64,000 nucleotides of DNA from Candidatus Proelusimicrobium excrementi (GCA_934643455.1 CAKUBV010000002.1:62001-126000), one strand, 5' to 3'. Counted from the first letter of the stretch, positions 51,260 to 60,547 are shown. The notes: generated by a model from the sequence alone, not told the origin. Made by a program: numbers and translations.

Positions 51260-52089
51260 TATATGGCCGTCAGGCAGATACCGTTTTTATCGGCTAGGTC
51301 TTTAACTTCTTCTATATCCAAAACTATGGTTTTTTCCGCTTCTATTGCCAAGACTTTGGCTTTAGCCTGAATCATTGCGCGGATTGTGCCTTTGCCGATT
51401 ACTGGCAGATCGTAGCGGTCGTCTTGTTTGGGGCGGGCGACTTTTACCACTACTATGCTGGCGTCTTTATTTACCGGCGCGGAGGCGTAAATTTCCCCTG
51501 CGCGCTTTATGCATTTGTCCGTGCCTTCCATAGCTTCAAGGGCGAGAACGGCCCTGTCGCAAATTACGGAAGTCAGCCCGACGTCCAAATCCGCCATTGT
51601 TTTTGATATCTTAAAACCCAAATCTATGCTTTTAAGTTCCTCTTCGGTAGGGGTTCTTTTGGTAAGTACGCCTTTTTGGGCTATGCATTTTTCCATGAAA
51701 GAGGAAGAAGAAATAAATTCAATGCCGTCTTTTTTAAATTCGTTTATGGCCGCGCCTAAAATGGTATCGGCGCGCATATCTTTTATTGAGGCCAGCACTT
51801 TCGCCGTCCTTAAATCAGGCATTACGCTGAAGATGTTTACATGCTGAACGCGTCCGGCCATTACGGCTTTGCTGACGCCGTTGTCCTTAAAAAACTTTAT
51901 GGCTTTGCTCATCTGGCCGAGCTTCATCGTAGTGCAAAGTTTTGCATAAGGCTCAAAGTCCTTTTCAAAGGCGTTGTTTTTAGCGCAGATTACGTAAACT
52001 TCAACGCCTTTTAAAGAGGCTTCTTTCGCTATATTTAAAGGGAATTTCCCTTCCCCGGCGATAATGCCCAGCTTATCCTTATTCGTCAT
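51259..52089 (-). CDS. lpxI: UDP-2,3-diacylglucosamine pyrophosphatase LpxI
   Basis: 276 residues. Starts LGIIAGEGKFPLNIAKEA, typical of LpxI, with AVMAGRVQH, RADTILGAAI and the C-terminal domain DVGLTSVICDRAVLALEAMEGTD (read in parts) and KVARPKQDDRYDLPVIG. It makes lipid X in lipid A synthesis and replaces LpxH, as in Caulobacter. It overlaps lpxA by 11 nt. Last complete gene of the envelope operon. Confidence 0.94.
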   Translation of the reverse strand: MTNKDKLGIIAGEGKFPLNIAKEASLKGVEVYVICAKNNAFEKDFEPYAKLCTTMKLGQMSKAIKFFKDNGVSKAVMAGRVQHVNIFSVMPDLRTAKVLASIKDMRADTILGAAINEFKKDGIEFISSSSFMEKCIAQKGVLTKRTPTEEELKSIDLGFKISKTMADLDVGLTSVICDRAVLALEAMEGTDKCIKRAGEIYASAPVNKDASIVVVKVARPKQDDRYDLPVIGKGTIRAMIQAKAKVLAIEAEKTIVLDIEEVKDLADKNGICLTAI

Positions 52090-52894
52090 CCTGATCCCCG
52101 GTATGATGAAATTTCATCCTTGCGGGGGTAATGCCGCGTTTGGTGTTCTCGCAGAAAGTGATAAGTTCCATAACTTCGGGCGTAGGATTTGATTTCTTAA
52201 GAAGTTCCAAAGATTCCTTTAAAGTTCTGCTTGAAAGGAAAAGCTCTTTATACGCCATTTTAATGGAATGTATCGCCTCTTTGCTGAAGCCGTTTCTTAC
52301 AAGGCCTACGGTATTTAAGCCGACGAGTTTAGCTCTGCCGCCGGTGGCTCTGCAGAAGGGGGGCATATCAAGCGGAAGACCGCTGAGGCCCGATACCATG
52401 GCATATTTGCCTATTCTTACAAATTGATGTGCGGCCACCATGCCGGAAAGTATTGCGCCGTCATCCACCGTTACGTGCCCGGCTATGCCGACGCTGTTTA
52501 CCAAAATGATGTTATTGCCCAATGTACAGTCATGCGCCACGTGCGAATTGGCCATCAAAAGGCAGTTATTGCCTATTTTCGTAGGATGTTCCAAAGAAGT
52601 GGAACGGTGTATGGTTACGCATTCCCTTATTTTGTTGCCGTCGCCCATGACGACCATACTTTCAATGCCGTTGTAGGAAAGATCCTGCGGCTTTACTCCG
52701 ATAAACGCGCTGGCTACGATATCGTTGTTTTTGCCCATTACGGTGTTTTCTATCATGCAGAAAGGGCCTATCTTGGTGTTATCTCCTATGGTAACGTTTT
52801 TGCCTATAATGGTGTACGGGCCTACTTCTACGCTGTTTCCGAGCTTAGCGTCAGAGTCTATAATCGCCGTGGGGTGAATTTTAGCGGGTTGCAT
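52079..52894 (-). CDS. lpxA: UDP-N-acetylglucosamine acyltransferase LpxA
   Basis: 271 residues of left-handed parallel beta-helix hexapeptide repeats (IHPTAIIDSDAKLGNSVEVG, YTIIGKNVTIGDNTKIGPF), catalytic His in MANSHVAHDCTLG, then a helical C-terminal domain. Transfers a hydroxyacyl chain to UDP-GlcNAc, the first lipid A step. 4 nt downstream of fabZ and overlapping lpxI. Confidence 0.97.
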   Translation of the reverse strand: MQPAKIHPTAIIDSDAKLGNSVEVGPYTIIGKNVTIGDNTKIGPFCMIENTVMGKNNDIVASAFIGVKPQDLSYNGIESMVVMGDGNKIRECVTIHRSTSLEHPTKIGNNCLLMANSHVAHDCTLGNNIILVNSVGIAGHVTVDDGAILSGMVAAHQFVRIGKYAMVSGLSGLPLDMPPFCRATGGRAKLVGLNTVGLVRNGFSKEAIHSIKMAYKELFLSSRTLKESLELLKKSNPTPEVMELITFCENTKRGITPARMKFHHTGDQDDE

Positions 52895-52898
52895 ATTG

Positions 52899-53369
52899 TT
52901 ATTTCTCTCCTAAGATAAAATTTAACTGGGCTTCCGAACAGAGGCCCTTGTCTGTATAAGCTTCAGAGTAGAGCTTTGTAACTTTGCCTACTCTGAGTAC
53001 TTCTATGGCTACTTTTAATTTATCTCCCGGCTCCACCTGGCCCCGGAATTTGGCGTAGTCTATACTCATTAAAAAACCTACTTTTCCTTTAAAACGTTCC
53101 TGCTGCATTATAGCCGTCGCGCCTATTTGGGACATTATTTCCAAAATCAAAACTCCCGGCACTACCGGGTGAGTGGGGAAATGCCCCTTAAAAAAATCTT
53201 CTTCGCCCGTGAATAATCTGGAGCCTGAAATATATTTTTCGTCTTCCAGAATGTAGGTTTCATCCAAGAGCAGGAACGGATCCCTGTGCGGCAGATACTG
53301 TTCCGACTCTTTTCTGTTTATTACCCTTACCACGGGCATTTTTAAAACAAATTCCAACTTTCCTGCCAT
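52899..53369 (-). CDS. fabZ: 3-hydroxyacyl-ACP dehydratase FabZ
   Basis: 156 residues from ATG 53369, 7 nt after the lpxC stop; the longer frame starts inside lpxC. Hot-dog fold with LPHRDPFLLLDE, catalytic His in FFKGHFPTHPVVPGVL and catalytic Glu in LEIMSQIGATA. It dehydrates hydroxyacyl-ACP and competes with LpxA and LpxD for hydroxyacyl-ACP, which explains the clustering. Confidence 0.95.
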   Translation of the reverse strand: MAGKLEFVLKMPVVRVINRKESEQYLPHRDPFLLLDETYILEDEKYISGSRLFTGEEDFFKGHFPTHPVVPGVLILEIMSQIGATAIMQQERFKGKVGFLMSIDYAKFRGQVEPGDKLKVAIEVLRVGKVTKLYSEAYTDKGLCSEAQLNFILGEK

Positions 53370-53376
53370 TATTGCT

Positions 53377-54204
53377 TTATTCCTCGCTTTGCTTAAGCAT
53401 AAGCTTAGCAAATTCCACATTGGTTTTATGGCCCCCGCAACGGCACGTTATGTGCATAGGGCCCAAAATCTTATTAGTAAGTTTAAGATCGCCCAACAAA
53501 TCAAGTATTTTATGGCGGACCATTTCGTCGGGGAATCTTAAAGGCACGGAAAATCCGTCCTTTTGTATTATTACGCAGTTATCTATGCGTCCGCCCTTGG
53601 CCAAACCGTTCGCGCGGAGAAAAGCTATCTCCTCCTCAAAGCCGAAAGTTCTGGCGGGGGCGATTTGTTCAAGATATCCTTCTGCGGAATATTCAAAAGA
53701 GTATTCCTGCCTGTTTACAAGCGGGTGGTTCCTAAGGAATAAGAAAGTAAAAGTAAGTTTCGGAGCCGGTTTCGCGCTGTAAAAAATATCTCCTTCTTTA
53801 TATTCTATATCTTTATTAAGCGTAAGGATAGGGGCGGGCAGCGGTATTTCTTTAAATCCCGCTTTCTGCATCGCCTGAGCGTACGGCAGGGAGGAGCCGT
53901 CCATTATCGGCGGTTCCGGGCCGTCCATTTCCACTATTAAATCCGTTAAGCCCAAACCGTGGACCGCGCTTAAAACGTGTTCAACCGTGTGCACCTGCTC
54001 CTTTCCGTTGGAAAGATTGGTCCCGCGCATGGTGGAGCAAACGTTTTGCGCCAAGGCTTTTATCGGCAAAGCGTCTTTGACGTCCGTCCTGAGGAAGGTG
54101 ATGAAGCCGTCCTCGGAAGGTTTAAACGTCATTGAGCAAGGCTCGCCTGTGTGCAGGCCTATGCCCTTTACGGTAACGGTTTTATTTATTGTTTTTCTGT
54201 TCAT
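53377..54204 (-). CDS. lpxC: UDP-3-O-acyl-GlcNAc deacetylase LpxC
   Basis: 275 residues, slightly shorter than the ~305 of E. coli. Start KTVTVKGIGLHTGEP is typical; zinc His in HTVEHVLSAVHGLGL, then GPEPPIMDGSS, and HKILDLLGDL with the other zinc residues; the final His in CGGHKTNVEFAK. It is the committed step of lipid A synthesis. Stand-alone and not fused to FabZ, unlike in some Bacteroidetes and Chlorobi. Confidence 0.96.
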   Translation of the reverse strand: MNRKTINKTVTVKGIGLHTGEPCSMTFKPSEDGFITFLRTDVKDALPIKALAQNVCSTMRGTNLSNGKEQVHTVEHVLSAVHGLGLTDLIVEMDGPEPPIMDGSSLPYAQAMQKAGFKEIPLPAPILTLNKDIEYKEGDIFYSAKPAPKLTFTFLFLRNHPLVNRQEYSFEYSAEGYLEQIAPARTFGFEEEIAFLRANGLAKGGRIDNCVIIQKDGFSVPLRFPDEMVRHKILDLLGDLKLTNKILGPMHITCRCGGHKTNVEFAKLMLKQSEE

Positions 54205-54213
54205 GTGCGGTCC

Positions 54214-55239
54214 TTAAAAAAATTTAAATTTTTTCTTTAAATTAGTCAATTCTTTATAAAGTTCGGGCAATTTTTTAAAGATTACGTTAAGCCTCATAAA
54301 ATCGCCGTAAGGCATTGCGGGGGAACCCATAATTTTGTCTCCGGGTTTGACATTGCTTATAACGCCGGTCTGCGGGCCGACTACGGCTCCGTCGCCGATT
54401 TTAAGATGGCCGGAAATACCCGCCTGCCCCGCCAATATTACTCCGTTGCCGAGCTCCGTTGAGCCCGCCACGCCGACTTGGGAAACGCAAATGCAGCTCA
54501 TGCCGGTTTTTACGTTGTGGCCTATTTGCACCAAATTGTCTATTTTGGTGTTTGCGCCGATTACGGTATGGTTCAGTTTGGCTCTGTCTATGGTGGTGTT
54601 TGCGCCGATTTCGACGTCGTCTTCCAAAATTACATTGCCGAGCTGGGGGATTTTTTCGTGTTTGCCGTTAAACACATAGCCGAACCCGTCGGAGCCTATA
54701 ACGCAGCCGGGCTGAAGGATAACTTTGTTTTCGAGTACGCATTCTTCTCGTATAACGACATTGGGGTAAATTATGCAATACATGCCTATTTGTACGTTTT
54801 TGCCGATATAAACATTGGGGTAAATTATGGTGTTGTCGCCTATTGAAGCGCCGTCTTCAATTACTGCGTTTGCGCCTATAAAAACATTCGCGCCGATTTT
54901 GGCCGAGGGGGAAACCACAGCCCTTTCGTGAATGCCGGGTTTTACGTCTTTGTTTAACGTGGAAACTTCTCTCATTACCAAAGTAAAAGCCCATTCCGGG
55001 TTCTTTGCGTAAATTATATTGCCGGAGAAAGGAATTTCCTTTTCCTTGGCGGCAAGCGGCAGAATAAGCGCGCCAAGCTTCAAATCTTTAAAAGCTTCCG
55101 GCTTGTCTATGTTATTGCTGTAAGAAAGCGCTCCTTCCCGCACATTGTCCAAGCCGCAAATGCCGCAAGGCTTAAAATTTTCGTCGCCTTTAAGCTCGCT
55201 TTGGCTCATTTCGGCTATTTGTTTCAAGGTAAGGTTCAT
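54214..55239 (-). CDS. lpxD: UDP-3-O-(3-hydroxyacyl)glucosamine N-acyltransferase LpxD
   Basis: 341 residues: N-terminal uridine-binding domain (~1-100), then a hexapeptide beta-helix (~105-300; AVVSPSAKIGANVFIGANAVIEDG read in parts, VQIGHNVKTG with catalytic His in LVQIGHN) and a short C-terminal helix. Overlaps the OmpH-like gene by 4 nt. Confidence 0.96.
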   Translation of the reverse strand: MNLTLKQIAEMSQSELKGDENFKPCGICGLDNVREGALSYSNNIDKPEAFKDLKLGALILPLAAKEKEIPFSGNIIYAKNPEWAFTLVMREVSTLNKDVKPGIHERAVVSPSAKIGANVFIGANAVIEDGASIGDNTIIYPNVYIGKNVQIGMYCIIYPNVVIREECVLENKVILQPGCVIGSDGFGYVFNGKHEKIPQLGNVILEDDVEIGANTTIDRAKLNHTVIGANTKIDNLVQIGHNVKTGMSCICVSQVGVAGSTELGNGVILAGQAGISGHLKIGDGAVVGPQTGVISNVKPGDKIMGSPAMPYGDFMRLNVIFKKLPELYKELTNLKKKFKFF

Positions 55240-56369
55240 AATAAATCTCCGTGTTCTTTGATATATTTTTTATTATAGCTTTTCATCCATTTTATAAACT
55301 CCGGCGTTACGTTTAAAGGCTTACCGAAGATCAAATCTTTCTTATCCACCACTATGCCGATATTCCTTACGGCGGCGTATTCTTTTATGCCGCTGTAAAT
55401 TTGCTTTAGTATCTGCTGCACTATATAATCTTGGCGGGAGAGTATTTCCTCCTTGGAAAGTTCTCTGTAATCCAAAAGGAAAGCTTCCTTTTCTATGATG
55501 GATTTTTTTGTGTCTTTTATCGCGCTTTTAAGCTGCTGTATCTTAAGAGGAATATTTAAAGGGCTGTCCACTTGGGAAGCTGAAGAAGAAAAAAGCAGTT
55601 CCTTGCTGATGTCTTCGGTGCCGTCGGTTTTAAACTTGGGATAATCTCTGTCCCCAAGGGCCGTAATATATTGCACGTTTTGATAGTAAGGGATATAGTA
55701 AGCCAAATCTTTGTTTAAACTGGAAAGTTTATTTTTAAGTTCCTGCAACTGCGTTTGCATTTGGACATATTCCACTTGCGTGGCTTCAAGATCGATTTTG
55801 ATGTTTTTGCGGGCTTTTATAGTCCAAGGATTGTTATTGAAAGCCTCTTCAACGTCAATATATACGGCCAAAGTGCCCGGGGGGATATCGCCGTCATCTT
55901 CGTCTTCTTCATTCCCGTCAAGTTTAAGGCCGAAGTGCTGTTTCTTTTTATTGGGGTCTTTTTTTTGATTTTCCGCCTGTTCTTCAGCCTGTTGAAGTTC
56001 CTCTTGCGCCAAGGGCGTTGAAAGGGCGTTTTCTACAGGGGTTTGCAAAGCGGCGGACTGCGGGTCCTGCACGGGCGCCAAATCCGAAGTTCCGCCCTGC
56101 CCGCTTGAAGATCCTTCCGCGCCGTTATCCATTCCCGCAAAATCCCCGGCGGGTTTATCTTGGCTGGGGGACATATCGGGTATTTCCACTATGGCCGTGG
56201 CGTCATACTTTTGTAAGGGTATATCGGATGAGCCTGGCAGTTTCCGCAAAGCTTCGGCCGTTTCTCCCGATACTTTTTGCCCCGGCGCTGCAACGCCGGC
56301 CTGCTGTGCGGAACAGAAGACCGCCAGCATAGTAAAAAGAACGAAAGAATTTAAAAATTTTATTTTCAT
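55236..56369 (-). CDS. OmpH/Skp-like periplasmic chaperone with long acidic N-terminal extension
   Basis: 377 residues from ATG 56369 (a GTG lies just before). Signal peptide (~1-22), then ~145 residues of low complexity rich in Gln, Ser, Pro, Glu and Asp, ending with an acidic stretch (GNEEDEDDGDIPPG). Skp-like part from ~168: LAVYIDVEEAFNNNPWTIKA, coiled coil (~200-330) and the C-terminal IVVDKKDLIFG typical of OmpH. Typical Skp is ~160 residues, so this is more than twice as long. Its position between bamA and lpxD is the conserved place for skp. Confidence 0.85.
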   Translation of the reverse strand: MKIKFLNSFVLFTMLAVFCSAQQAGVAAPGQKVSGETAEALRKLPGSSDIPLQKYDATAIVEIPDMSPSQDKPAGDFAGMDNGAEGSSSGQGGTSDLAPVQDPQSAALQTPVENALSTPLAQEELQQAEEQAENQKKDPNKKKQHFGLKLDGNEEDEDDGDIPPGTLAVYIDVEEAFNNNPWTIKARKNIKIDLEATQVEYVQMQTQLQELKNKLSSLNKDLAYYIPYYQNVQYITALGDRDYPKFKTDGTEDISKELLFSSSASQVDSPLNIPLKIQQLKSAIKDTKKSIIEKEAFLLDYRELSKEEILSRQDYIVQQILKQIYSGIKEYAAVRNIGIVVDKKDLIFGKPLNVTPEFIKWMKSYNKKYIKEHGDLL

Positions 56370-56414
56370 CACTTTAAATTTAGTAAAGCAGATTTAAACC
56401 GCCCGGGCAATACC

Positions 56415-58871
56415 TTAGAACAAATTAGCCATGGAGAAGTATATATAACCTCTCTTTTCTCCGGGCTGGTGGTTTAAACCGTAACCCCAGTCTATCCTTA
56501 TCGGCAGGGAGGGGGTAACCAGCCTTAAGCCTAGGCCGACGCCCATTTTAAATTGGTCTTCTTTGGTGCCGGTCTGAAATTTTACGTCGTTGAAATCCAT
56601 CCAAGAGTTGCCGATATCAAAGAAAGCGGCAAACTGGGCGATAGTGCGTCTGCCTTCCCTTGCAAGAGGGAATTTAAGCTCGACATTGCCTATATAGTAA
56701 AGTTCTCCGCCGGTGGCGGGGCCGATTTGGCCCGTGGTATCATAACCCCTGACGGTATCCGCTCCGCCGAGGAAAACTCTTTCGTAAGCCGGCACTTCGT
56801 CCGTCCTGCCGTAGGGTTTTACAATGCCCGCCCTGTTGCCTATCATAAGTACTATCGGGTAATCGTTGCCGATATTTATCAAAGTTTTGTTGTAGGAGGA
56901 TTTCAGCGTAAGCCTGTAAATATCCAAGTCGCCGAACATCGGTCCGCCGGAAAGGTCTATCCCGATTGAGTTCCTGCTTCCGCTGGTGGCGTCCCAAACA
57001 TTGTCCCTGGTGTCTATGGCGAAGGTGGTCCCCAAGGTCGAAACATTGGTGGTTCCGTCTTCAAGTTCGCTTTGGTATTGTTCGTCTATATCGTAAATAT
57101 GTATGTTTTCAAACGTGTAGGAAAAGCTTAACAGATACATATCGTCATTGAATCTGGGGCCGAGATTCAGCCTTCCGCCCTGCCTTTTTTCCGTATAGGC
57201 GGAACTTGTGCTTCTGTAAGAGCGGTAACGCCTGGTATTAAACGCGTCCACGCCGAAGCTTATAGGTTTTTCTCCTATCCACGGGGTAGACCAGCTGACG
57301 GTGTAATCCAAAATCCTGCTGCCGAACAAAGCCCTTAAAGAAAGCCTTTGCGCTTTGCCGAACAAGTTAAGGTGATTTAAAGAAACGTCGCCGTATAAAC
57401 CGTCTAAAGAGGACATCGCTATACCCGCAGTAAACATGCCGGGGCGGCCTTCAACCACGTTATAAGCCACGTCTACTTTGCTTATGTCGTTGGTGGGCGT
57501 TATGTCGATTTGAGCGTCGTTTAAAAAGCCCAGGTTCATAAGTTTGTTTTGGCTTCTTCTGACTTTTTCGTAATTGAAAATTTCGCCCTCTTTTATGGTA
57601 AGTTCCCTGGCAAAGACGTAAGTTTTCGTCTGTTCGTTGCCGGTAATGTCGATGTGGTCGATATAAACGCGGTTGTTTTCCAAAATGTCAAAGTTTATGT
57701 TGAGTACGCCGTTTTCTTCGTCCAGGTTTTTTTGAGGGGTGATATCGGCGCGCAAATAGCCTTTGTTGGCGTATTTTTCCTGCAGGTCTCTTACGGTGAT
57801 GTCGAATTTCTGCTGGTTGAAGCGTTTGCCTTTTTTGTAAAAGACCACTTTTTCCAGTTCGGGCGTGGTATAGACGTTGTTGCCTTCGAAAGTCGTATCG
57901 CCGAAGACTACGTCATGCCCTTCTGTAACTTTGTATTTTAAGACCACTTCGCTTTTATCCTCGTTAAATTCCGGGGAATAATCGTCAATTTTAAAATCAA
58001 AATAGCCTAAATTCCGGGCGTAAGTTATGGCTTTGTAATGGTCCTGCGGGATATTTTGCGCTTTAAAAATCTTTTTCGGTCTGTTGGAAAGCTGCTTTAT
58101 AAACTTTTTTGCCGGAATGTCGTTTAGTCCTTCCACTATAACTTCTTTGACGCGTGTTCTGGAGCCTTCGTCCAAATTTATATTAACCGTAACGGTATTG
58201 GTCTTTTCGTCCAGAGAAAAATCAAAAGAAGCCTTTGTGTTCACGTAACCCTTGGCGGCGTAAGCGCCTTCTATTTTTTCCATATCCGCTTCCAGCTTGG
58301 CGCGGCTGAAAGGATCTTTGATTTTGGTGGCCATGGCGTTTTGTATGGCGGATTTGGAAAGGGCTTTCCTGCCCGTATAGTTTATTTTTTCAAGGATTGG
58401 TTTTTCTTTTAAGATGACGGTAAGCGTATGGCAGGGATAGAGCTGTTTGTCTTCCTTGTTTTTCCTTTCGCCGGAAGACTGCTCTATGGAGATTTCCATA
58501 TTGTCAAAGTTTCCCAAAGCCATCAACGCGGCTACGTCATCTTGTATTGCGCTTTTATAGTAAAGGGAGCCTTCCTTTGCGGAAATGTTTTTTGTAATTG
58601 TCTTTTTGTTGATATTAACAAGCCCGTCCGCGGCGATTTGGCATATCATCCACGGGCCGTTCGGGTCCGTTTTTCCATCGGAAGAGTCCTCTTCGTCTAT
58701 CTGTTCGCCGAGGCTTTCCTGATACTCTTCCGGGCTGACGTAATTTTCCCTTGTAAAGTTAAATTGGCTTCTTTTGACGCCTTCGTCCAAAGAAAGGCCT
58801 TGGGCCGCGCAGAATACCGCGGGCATAAAAACAAAAATGAAAACAGGTATATATCTTAAATATTTAAACAT
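56415..58871 (-). CDS. bamA: Outer-membrane assembly factor BamA
   Basis: 818 residues: signal peptide (~1-23), an acidic insertion (~45-70) before the first POTRA, about five POTRA domains (~75-450) and a 16-strand barrel (~460-818). The barrel's substrate-gate motif appears as TVRGYDT (canonical VRGF), and the last strand ends YFSMANLF with terminal Phe. It folds outer-membrane proteins. First gene of the envelope operon bamA-ompH-lpxD-lpxC-fabZ-lpxA-lpxI. Confidence 0.97.
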   Translation of the reverse strand: MFKYLRYIPVFIFVFMPAVFCAAQGLSLDEGVKRSQFNFTRENYVSPEEYQESLGEQIDEEDSSDGKTDPNGPWMICQIAADGLVNINKKTITKNISAKEGSLYYKSAIQDDVAALMALGNFDNMEISIEQSSGERKNKEDKQLYPCHTLTVILKEKPILEKINYTGRKALSKSAIQNAMATKIKDPFSRAKLEADMEKIEGAYAAKGYVNTKASFDFSLDEKTNTVTVNINLDEGSRTRVKEVIVEGLNDIPAKKFIKQLSNRPKKIFKAQNIPQDHYKAITYARNLGYFDFKIDDYSPEFNEDKSEVVLKYKVTEGHDVVFGDTTFEGNNVYTTPELEKVVFYKKGKRFNQQKFDITVRDLQEKYANKGYLRADITPQKNLDEENGVLNINFDILENNRVYIDHIDITGNEQTKTYVFARELTIKEGEIFNYEKVRRSQNKLMNLGFLNDAQIDITPTNDISKVDVAYNVVEGRPGMFTAGIAMSSLDGLYGDVSLNHLNLFGKAQRLSLRALFGSRILDYTVSWSTPWIGEKPISFGVDAFNTRRYRSYRSTSSAYTEKRQGGRLNLGPRFNDDMYLLSFSYTFENIHIYDIDEQYQSELEDGTTNVSTLGTTFAIDTRDNVWDATSGSRNSIGIDLSGGPMFGDLDIYRLTLKSSYNKTLINIGNDYPIVLMIGNRAGIVKPYGRTDEVPAYERVFLGGADTVRGYDTTGQIGPATGGELYYIGNVELKFPLAREGRRTIAQFAAFFDIGNSWMDFNDVKFQTGTKEDQFKMGVGLGLRLVTPSLPIRIDWGYGLNHQPGEKRGYIYFSMANLF

Positions 58872-58956
58872 ATAAATATTATATCATTACTGGGCGTATG
58901 TTTTTTATATTCCGCGGGGTGACGGAAAAGAGATTTATTTTGTCTTTTTTTGCGGA

Positions 58957-58985
58957 AAAAGGCGGCCTTAAAAGCCGCCTTTTTG
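58957..58985. terminator. Hairpin terminator downstream of the sigma-factor operon
   Basis: GGCGGC (58961-58966), 7-nt loop, GCCGCC (58974-58979) extended by A/T pairs, with A run left and T run right. It should end the minus-strand transcript from 60547. Confidence 0.75.
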
Positions 58986-59006
58986 TAATTTTTGGGTTAG
59001 ATGTTC

Positions 59007-59558
59007 TTACTTGGCCGGAGCTGGTTCTTGCGCTTCGGGCTCTTCAAACGGCGGGGGAGGGGGCGGAAGTTCGCCGTCGGCGTCATGGGGCCTGTTCATA
59101 CAAGGGCATCCGCCTTGGTCCTGATGTCTTGGCCCTTTGCCGCGCATATGTTTGCCGAACGCCTTGCCGTCTTTGCCGTGAAAGGGCGGGGCAAACAGGG
59201 TAGGTTTCTCCCCGGAAAGTATCTTTTTGGAAACTTCCTCTACGTGCTTCGCTTTGGCTTCCGGCTCATTGGCTTTTGCCAGTTTTTCTTTGGCTTTGGC
59301 GAGCCTCTTTTCGGAATCGGCCACCATTTTCTCAAGGAATTTGATATGTTTGTCATAATTGGCCGAAACTTTCTCTTTAACCTGTTCTTCAATGGCGGCT
59401 TTTTTCTTTTTGGATTTTTCTTTCTTGTAGCTTTCAACAAGATTGTTCATTTCCGTAAATTCTTTAAGCCTTTCTTCTTTGTTGAACTGGGCCGGCTGAG
59501 CCGCCAAAACGCCCGCTCCGAAAACCACGGCCAAAGCCGTTATAAGGACTCTTTTCAT
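59007..59558 (-). CDS. Periplasmic helical protein with Cys/His-rich tail, sigma-operon effector
   Basis: 183 residues from ATG 59558 (AAGGAGG 7 nt upstream). Signal peptide (~1-20) and a highly charged helical body (~22-115: NKEERLKEFTEM, YKKEKSKKKKAAIEEQVKEK) reminiscent of Spy/CpxP-like periplasmic chaperones, although no LTxxQ motif is seen. The tail (~125-183) is rich in His, Cys, Gly and Pro (FHGKDGKAFGKHMRGKG, QDQGGCPCMNRPHD, PPPPPP) and looks able to bind metal. Third gene of the ECF sigma operon. A metal or envelope-stress sensing role is inferred. Confidence 0.7.
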   Translation of the reverse strand: MKRVLITALAVVFGAGVLAAQPAQFNKEERLKEFTEMNNLVESYKKEKSKKKKAAIEEQVKEKVSANYDKHIKFLEKMVADSEKRLAKAKEKLAKANEPEAKAKHVEEVSKKILSGEKPTLFAPPFHGKDGKAFGKHMRGKGPRHQDQGGCPCMNRPHDADGELPPPPPPFEEPEAQEPAPAK

Positions 59559-59571
59559 TGTGAACCTCCTT

Positions 59572-60018
59572 TCACAGACTGTCAATATAACTAATTAAAT
59601 CTTCCGTTTCGTCTTCCAGGGTATACAGGCTGTCATAAATGGAGTCTATATCCCTGGCCGCCTCGGCTTGATTCCGGGCGGAGTATAAGGCCGCCGTTTG
59701 ATAAAACCCGATAGCCATAACCGTTATCGCCGCGGCCGCGCCCAAAGGCGTCAAAAGCCTTAAGTTAAAATTAAAACTCGGCAGAGAAAACCAATGCCTT
59801 TTTGGCTTAAAGCCGGCTTGCGGTAAACTTATCAGATTTTCCGGCGCTTTTATTTGCGGCAGAGCCGCGCTTAAAAGGTTTGTTGTTCTTATAGTATTTT
59901 GGCAGAGGGGGCATATTTTTAAATGCTCGATGAAAGCTTTTTCCTCGCTTTGCGGCAATTCGCCGTAAGCGTAAAGCAAGGCCGCCTCACTCATTTTTTT
60001 ATCATGCTTATACTGCAT
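59572..60018 (-). CDS. Zinc-binding anti-sigma factor (zf-HC2)
   Basis: 148 residues. The N-terminal anti-sigma domain has the His-x3-Cys-x2-Cys motif in IEHLKICPLCQ with an upstream His in the linker, one membrane helix (~92-112: LLTPLGAAAAITVMAIGFY) and a short periplasmic acidic tail (DIDSIYDSLYTLEDETEDL). It should hold the sigma factor inactive at the inner membrane. Overlaps the sigma gene by 11 nt and ends 14 nt before the periplasmic protein gene. Confidence 0.9.
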   Translation of the reverse strand: MQYKHDKKMSEAALLYAYGELPQSEEKAFIEHLKICPLCQNTIRTTNLLSAALPQIKAPENLISLPQAGFKPKRHWFSLPSFNFNLRLLTPLGAAAAITVMAIGFYQTAALYSARNQAEAARDIDSIYDSLYTLEDETEDLISYIDSL

Positions 60019-60547
60019 ATTCTTCCCCCATAAATTCCTGCAATTTTTTTACGGCCCGGCTCATTCTGGCCAAAACCGTTCCCAGCGGGCAGGAAAGCGC
60101 GTCGGCTATTTCCTTAAAGCTGAGGTACTGCCTTAAAATTATTACCTCCTTTTGAGCTTGGGGTAATTTATCTATGAAGGAAGATATTTCCTCTAAAGAT
60201 ATGTTGGACAGGGCTTTTGATTCCGTATTGTCGGCGGAATCGGCCCTCTCGCCGTTTTCGTCGTCGTCAAGGCTTACGGTTTTTGAAGCTTTTCTGAAAT
60301 AGTCCGTAATTTTGTTTCTGGCTATAGTAAAAAGCCAAGCCTTAAACTTACCCTTTTCTTTATACTTTTTTATTTCCGTAAGGGCTTTTAACATGGTATC
60401 CTGAAAGATGTCGCCCGCCGCGCCTTCGTCCTTAACGCTGTAAAAAATATAAGAATATAAAGAATCTTTATACTTTTCCACTATAAGGCCGAAGTCTTCG
60501 GTTTTGCCGTTCTTAACATTGTAAATTGCCAACTCTTCGTGTATCAT
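60008..60547 (-). CDS. ECF-type RNA polymerase sigma factor
   Basis: 179 residues. Region 2 (GAAGDIFQDTMLKALTEIKKY, KFKAWLFTIARNKITDYFRK read in parts) and region 4 (KLPQAQKEVIILRQYLSFKEIADALSCPLGTVLARMSRAVKKL read in parts) with an acidic linker. RpoE-like in layout: sigma, zinc anti-sigma, periplasmic protein. Its own promoter may lie in 60548-60620. Confidence 0.95.
   Translation of the reverse strand: MIHEELAIYNVKNGKTEDFGLIVEKYKDSLYSYIFYSVKDEGAAGDIFQDTMLKALTEIKKYKEKGKFKAWLFTIARNKITDYFRKASKTVSLDDDENGERADSADNTESKALSNISLEEISSFIDKLPQAQKEVIILRQYLSFKEIADALSCPLGTVLARMSRAVKKLQEFMGEEYAV

Noticed and set aside
58898..59203. Plus-strand frames downstream of bamA
   Set aside because: They run through a terminator hairpin and the complement of the periplasmic protein gene, with no family.
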